Source of the DNA: Cylindrotheca closterium
Lineage: Eukaryota > Bacillariophyta > Bacillariophyceae > Bacillariales > Bacillariaceae
Direction of reading: 5' to 3'
Assembly: GCA_933822405.4 (NCBI GenBank)
Contig: CAKOGP040001730.1
Span: 1 to 22,650 of the forward strand
Length of the DNA stretch: 22,650 bases
Made by a program: the position numbers and the translations under genes. Shown here piece by piece: positions 18,481 through 22,650 of the stretch (positions within the stretch are counted from its first letter, which is position 1; each line of letters begins with the position of its first letter). The notes beneath the pieces were generated by a model, which worked only from the letters and a program-made list of their open reading frames with translations, was not told where the DNA came from and did no database searches.

Positions 18481-19800
18481 ATGAGAGCCTCAACGCTCTA
18501 GCTACCTCTGGAGTATACTGAGCTCAAATCTACGTCGGCTATGGATTGCCTACAATAGGAACAGGTGCCAGTGATGCTGGGCTTCAACCTGCGGATGAAC
18601 AGTCTCACCACTTCCTATTAGATCTTATTCTACTGCTATTCTTGCCAGAAGTCGATCAACAATGATCTCCACAAGCAGGTACAAAAAATCTCTTCCGGAA
18701 GCAACCTGCGTCAGCTCTCACCAGCTGTCGCGGCGCATAAAGCACATACGCACATGTTCTTCACGAATTAGTCACAGATCTGGATCTACCTTCAATACTT
18801 ATCCATCTCGGTAAGTACTCGAACCGTACTCCCGTCCGTGTTCGATATCACGAATGTCCGACTTCACTGTCCGACATGTTCGACTGTTCTTTTATTTGTT
18901 AAGATCCCATTTCACCAACAATGAGAGCCTCAACGCTCTAGCTACCTCTGGAGTATACTGAGCTCAAATCTACGTCGGCTATGGATTGCCTACAATAGGA
19001 ACAGGTGCCAGTGATGCTGGGCTTCAACCTGCGGATGAACAGTCTCACCACTTCCTATTAGATCTTATTCTACTGCTATTCTTGCCAGAAGTCGATCAAC
19101 AATGATCTCCACAAGCAGGTACAAAAAATCTCTTCCGGAAGCAACCTGCGTCAGCTCTCACCAGCTGTCGCGGCGCATAAAGCACATACGCACATGTTCT
19201 TCACGAATTAGTCACAGATCTGGATCTACCTTCAATACTTATCCATCTCGGTAAGTACTCGAACCGTACTCCCGTCCGTGTTCGATATCACGAATGTCCG
19301 ACTTCACTGTCCGACATGTTCGACTGTTCTTTTATTTGTTAAGATCCCATTTCACCAACAATGAGAGCCTCAACGCTCTAGCTACCTCTGGAGTATACTG
19401 AGCTCAAATCTACGTCGGCTATGGATTGCCTACAATAGGAACAGGTGCCAGTGATGCTGGGCTTCAACCTGCGGATGAACAGTCTCACCACTTCCTATTA
19501 GATCTTATTCTACTGCTATTCTTGCCAGAAGTCGATCAACAATGATCTCCACAAGCAGGTACAAAAAATCTCTTCCGGAAGCAACCTGCGTCAGCTCTCA
19601 CCAGCTGTCGCGGCGCATAAAGCACATACGCACATGTTCTTCACGAATTAGTCACAGATCTGGATCTACCTTCAATACTTATCCATCTCGGTAAGTACTC
19701 GAACCGTACTCCCGTCCGTGTTCGATATCACGAATGTCCGACTTCACTGTCCGACATGTTCGACTGTTCTTTTATTTGTTAAGATCCCATTTCACCAACA
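18481..19800 (-). repeat. Tandem array of 440-bp LTR1 monomers (three units)
   Basis: Units start ATGAGAGCC at 18481, 18921 and 19361, period exactly 440, and appear identical by eye. Each is LTR1 without the 27 bases TGTCAG...GCTGTA of one end. The other end is complete, so each junction reads CACCAACA|ATGAGAGCC. In LTR orientation this joins an LTR interior point 27 bp before its end to the exact TGTTGG start of the next LTR. No internal retrotransposon sequence lies between the LTRs. Confidence 0.95.
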
Positions 19801-20322
19801 ATGAGAGCCTCAACGCTCTAGCTACCTCTGGAGTATACTGAGCTCAAATCTACGTCGGCTATGGATTGCCTACAATAGGAACAGGTGCCAGTGATGCTGG
19901 GCTTCAACCTGCGGATGAACAGTCTCACCACTTCCTATTAGATCTTATTCTACTGCTATTCTTGCCAGAAGTCGATCAACAATGATCTCCACAAGCAGGT
20001 ACAAAAAATCTCTTCCGGAAGCAACCTGCGTCAGCTCTCACCAGCTGTCGCGGCGCATAAAGCACATACGCACATGTTCTTCACGAACTAGTCACAGATC
20101 TGGATCTATCTTCAATACTTATCCATCTCTGTAAGTACTCGAACCGTACTCCCGTCCGTGTTCGATATCACGAATGTCCGACTTCACTGTCCGACCAGTC
20201 TGCTGTGCAGATCTTCCTCCACGGCCACTTCGACCGCCTCTGCCTTGGTTTCTTCCACCAGGCATATTGCTCTGTAGTCCCTCCTACTTTGCAATGTTCA
20301 AAAGTTACCTTTGTTGATCGAC
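19801..20322 (-). repeat. Hybrid 522-bp unit joining the two monomer types
   Basis: It begins like a 440-bp unit (ATGAGAGCC start, TTCAACCTG, GCGCATAAAG at 20056) but from 20088 carries the 549-type bases (GAACTAG, GGATCTATC, CATCTCTGTAAG). It ends with the 127-bp leader and Gag insert at 20196-20322. Its length equals 549 minus the 27-bp end missing from 440-type units. Confidence 0.93.
20119..20265 (-). pseudogene. Gag start fused to LTR, copy 1 (48-codon frame)
   Basis: On the minus strand the leader ends in ATG (20263-20265), opening MPGGRNQGRGGRSGRGGRSA, an RGG-rich stretch of the kind found at the N-terminus of some copia Gag proteins and in RNA-binding tails. After 25 codons the frame crosses into LTR sequence and stops at TAA 20119-20121. 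The LTR upstream of it could supply a promoter, so a transcript could in principle encode a 48-residue RGG peptide. It is more likely a broken Gag start carried along by the satellite. Confidence 0.6.
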
Positions 20323-20667
20323 TGTCAGATAATCAACTCCGTAGCTGTAATGAGAGCCTCAACGCTCTAGCTACCTCTGGAGTATACTGAGCTCGAATCT
20401 ACGTCGGCTATGGATTGCCTACAATAGGAACAGGTGCCAGTGATGCTGGGCTTCTACCTGCGGATGAACAGTCTCACCACTTCCTATTAGATCTTATTCT
20501 ACTGTTATTCTTGCCAGAAGTCGATCAACAATGATCTCCACAAGCAGGTACAAAAAATCTCTTCCGGAAGCAACCTGCGTCAGCTCTCACCAGCTGTCGC
20601 GGCGTATAAAGCACATACGCACATGTTCTTCACGAACTAGTCACAGATCTGGATCTATCTTCAATAC

Positions 20668-20814
20668 TTATCCATCTCTGTAAGTACTCGAACCGTACTC
20701 CCGTCCGTGTTCGATATCACGAATGTCCGACTTCACTGTCCGACCAGTCTGCTGTGCAGATCTTCCTCCACGGCCACTTCGACCGCCTCTGCCTTGGTTT
20801 CTTCCACCAGGCAT
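20668..20814 (-). pseudogene. Gag start fused to LTR, copy 2
   Basis: This is a copy of the frame at 20119-20265, one 549-bp period away, with the same 48 codons. Confidence 0.6.
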
Positions 20815-21216
20815 ATTGCTCTGTAGTCCCTCCTACTTTGCAATGTTCAAAAGTTACCTTTGTTGATCGACTGTCAGATAATCAACTCCGTAGCTGTAAT
20901 GAGAGCCTCAACGCTCTAGCTACCTCTGGAGTATACTGAGCTCGAATCTACGTCGGCTATGGATTGCCTACAATAGGAACAGGTGCCAGTGATGCTGGGC
21001 TTCTACCTGCGGATGAACAGTCTCACCACTTCCTATTAGATCTTATTCTACTGTTATTCTTGCCAGAAGTCGATCAACAATGATCTCCACAAGCAGGTAC
21101 AAAAAATCTCTTCCGGAAGCAACCTGCGTCAGCTCTCACCAGCTGTCGCGGCGTATAAAGCACATACGCACATGTTCTTCACGAACTAGTCACAGATCTG
21201 GATCTATCTTCAATAC

Positions 21217-21363
21217 TTATCCATCTCTGTAAGTACTCGAACCGTACTCCCGTCCGTGTTCGATATCACGAATGTCCGACTTCACTGTCCGACCAGTCTG
21301 CTGTGCAGATCTTCCTCCACGGCCACTTCGACCGCCTCTGCCTTGGTTTCTTCCACCAGGCAT
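21217..21363 (-). pseudogene. Gag start fused to LTR, copy 3
   Basis: This is a copy of the frame at 20119-20265, two periods away, with no visible change. Confidence 0.6.
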
Positions 21364-21765
21364 ATTGCTCTGTAGTCCCTCCTACTTTGCAATGTTCAAA
21401 AGTTACCTTTGTTGATCGACTGTCAGATAATCAACTCCGTAGCTGTAATGAGAGCCTCAACGCTCTAGCTACCTCTGGAGTATACTGAGCTCGAATCTAC
21501 GTCGGCTATGGATTGCCTACAATAGGAACAGGTGCCAGTGATGCTGGGCTTCTACCTGCGGATGAACAGTCTCACCACTTCCTATTAGATCTTATTCTAC
21601 TGTTATTCTTGCCAGAAGTCGATCAACAATGATCTCCACAAGCAGGTACAAAAAATCTCTTCCGGAAGCAACCTGCGTCAGCTCTCACCAGCTGTCGCGG
21701 CGTATAAAGCACATACGCACATGTTCTTCACGAACTAGTCACAGATCTGGATCTATCTTCAATAC

Positions 21766-21912
21766 TTATCCATCTCTGTAAGTACTCGAACCGTACTCCC
21801 GTCCGTGTTCGATATCACGAATGTCCGACTTCACTGTCCGACCAGTCTGCTGTGCAGATCTTCCTCCACGGCCACTTCGACCGCCTCTGCCTTGGTTTCT
21901 TCCACCAGGCAT
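21766..21912 (-). pseudogene. Gag start fused to LTR, copy 4
   Basis: This is a copy of the frame at 20119-20265, three periods away, with no visible change. Confidence 0.6.
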
Positions 21913-22314
21913 ATTGCTCTGTAGTCCCTCCTACTTTGCAATGTTCAAAAGTTACCTTTGTTGATCGACTGTCAGATAATCAACTCCGTAGCTGTAATGA
22001 GAGCCTCAACGCTCTAGCTACCTCTGGAGTATACTGAGCTCGAATCTACGTCGGCTATGGATTGCCTACAATAGGAACAGGTGCCAGTGATGCTGGGCTT
22101 CTACCTGCGGATGAACAGTCTCACCACTTCCTATTAGATCTTATTCTACTGTTATTCTTGCCAGAAGTCGATCAACAATGATCTCCACAAGCAGGTACAA
22201 AAAATCTCTTCCGGAAGCAACCTGCGTCAGCTCTCACCAGCTGTCGCGGCGTATAAAGCACATACGCACATGTTCTTCACGAACTAGTCACAGATCTGGA
22301 TCTATCTTCAATAC

Positions 22315-22461
22315 TTATCCATCTCTGTAAGTACTCGAACCGTACTCCCGTCCGTGTTCGATATCACGAATGTCCGACTTCACTGTCCGACCAGTCTGCT
22401 GTGCAGATCTTCCTCCACGGCCACTTCGACCGCCTCTGCCTTGGTTTCTTCCACCAGGCAT
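22315..22461 (-). pseudogene. Gag start fused to LTR, copy 5
   Basis: This is a copy of the frame at 20119-20265, four periods away. The leader and LTR upstream of it continue to the window end. Confidence 0.6.
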
Positions 22462-22650
22462 ATTGCTCTGTAGTCCCTCCTACTTTGCAATGTTCAAAAG
22501 TTACCTTTGTTGATCGACTGTCAGATAATCAACTCCGTAGCTGTAATGAGAGCCTCAACGCTCTAGCTACCTCTGGAGTATACTGAGCTCGAATCTACGT
22601 CGGCTATGGATTGCCTACAATAGGAACAGGTGCCAGTGATGCTGGGCTTC

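Larger units (their letters stand above)
20323..22650 (-). repeat. Tandem array of 549-bp LTR1-leader-gag monomers, runs off the window
   Basis: Monomers begin TGTCAGATAATC at 20323, 20872, 21421 and 21970, with a partial one at 22519; the period is exactly 549 and no differences are visible between copies. Each has 422 bp of LTR1, missing 45 bp of the TGTTGG end, and 127 bp of internal sequence. On the minus strand the internal part is the leader after the LTR (GTCGATCAACAAAGG...) and the first 25 codons of a Gag-like protein. The fusion point reads GGTCGGACAGTG, where both parents would carry GTCGGAC. The array end is not in the window. Confidence 0.95.

Noticed and set aside
20205..20390. 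Repeated 61-codon plus-strand frame in every 549-bp unit
   Set aside because: It lies antisense to the leader and Gag start. Its repetition only reflects the tandem period, and its sequence shows no protein family.
18041..22650. CRISPR-like direct repeats
   Set aside because: The periods are 440 and 549 bp, there are no unique spacers, and the unit is an LTR.

Overview
The window looks like repeat-rich nuclear DNA from a diatom or a close stramenopile. The organism call is inference. It rests on two Ty1/copia pol copies carrying the FHVDD form of the RT catalytic motif that I associate with diatom copia elements, a tyrosine-recombinase (DIRS-like) retroelement, and a non-LTR element with an RNase H plus zinc-knuckle tail. 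There are no bacterial-style operons or CRISPR arrays, and I recognised no rRNA or tRNA genes. No transposon gene here is intact from end to end; the DIRS RT ORF is the closest.

Layout. 1-361: end of an inverted LTR (family 'LTR1'). 362-1420: no recognisable gene. 1421-2527: a tandem duplication of about 0.5 kb. 2528-2889: purine-rich low-complexity DNA. 2892-3020: the C-terminal tail of a tyrosine recombinase on the minus strand, cut off by an inverted truncated LTR of a second family ('LTR2', 3022-3357). 3504-5659: a decayed copia pol with its 3' LTR1. 5660-8076: a second decayed copia pol with its 3' LTR2. The first element's right end lies exactly inside the pol of the second, so they are nested. 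8077-9250: unassigned. 9251-12365: a 5'-truncated non-LTR retrotransposon on the minus strand. 12396-14503: a small island of two convergent host-type genes, an acidic unknown protein (+) and a ubiquitin C-terminal hydrolase (-). Each reads well across a single in-frame TAG. 14678-18013: a DIRS-like element on the minus strand (Gag tail, RT, RNase H, tyrosine recombinase), broken at its 5' end by LTR1.

18014 to the window end is the most unusual part: a head-to-tail tandem array built from LTR1. It starts with one full LTR (467 bp), followed by three more 440-bp LTR monomers, one hybrid 522-bp unit, and then 549-bp monomers that continue past the window end. The 549-bp monomers fuse most of the LTR to 127 bp of retrotransposon leader plus the first 25 codons of an RGG-rich Gag. 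This looks like a young satellite born from a retrotransposon LTR, caught with two monomer types side by side and a recombinant unit joining them.

The two host genes and the transposons do not form a pathway. The coherent story is one of layered insertion, truncation and decay, followed by recent local amplification of an LTR.
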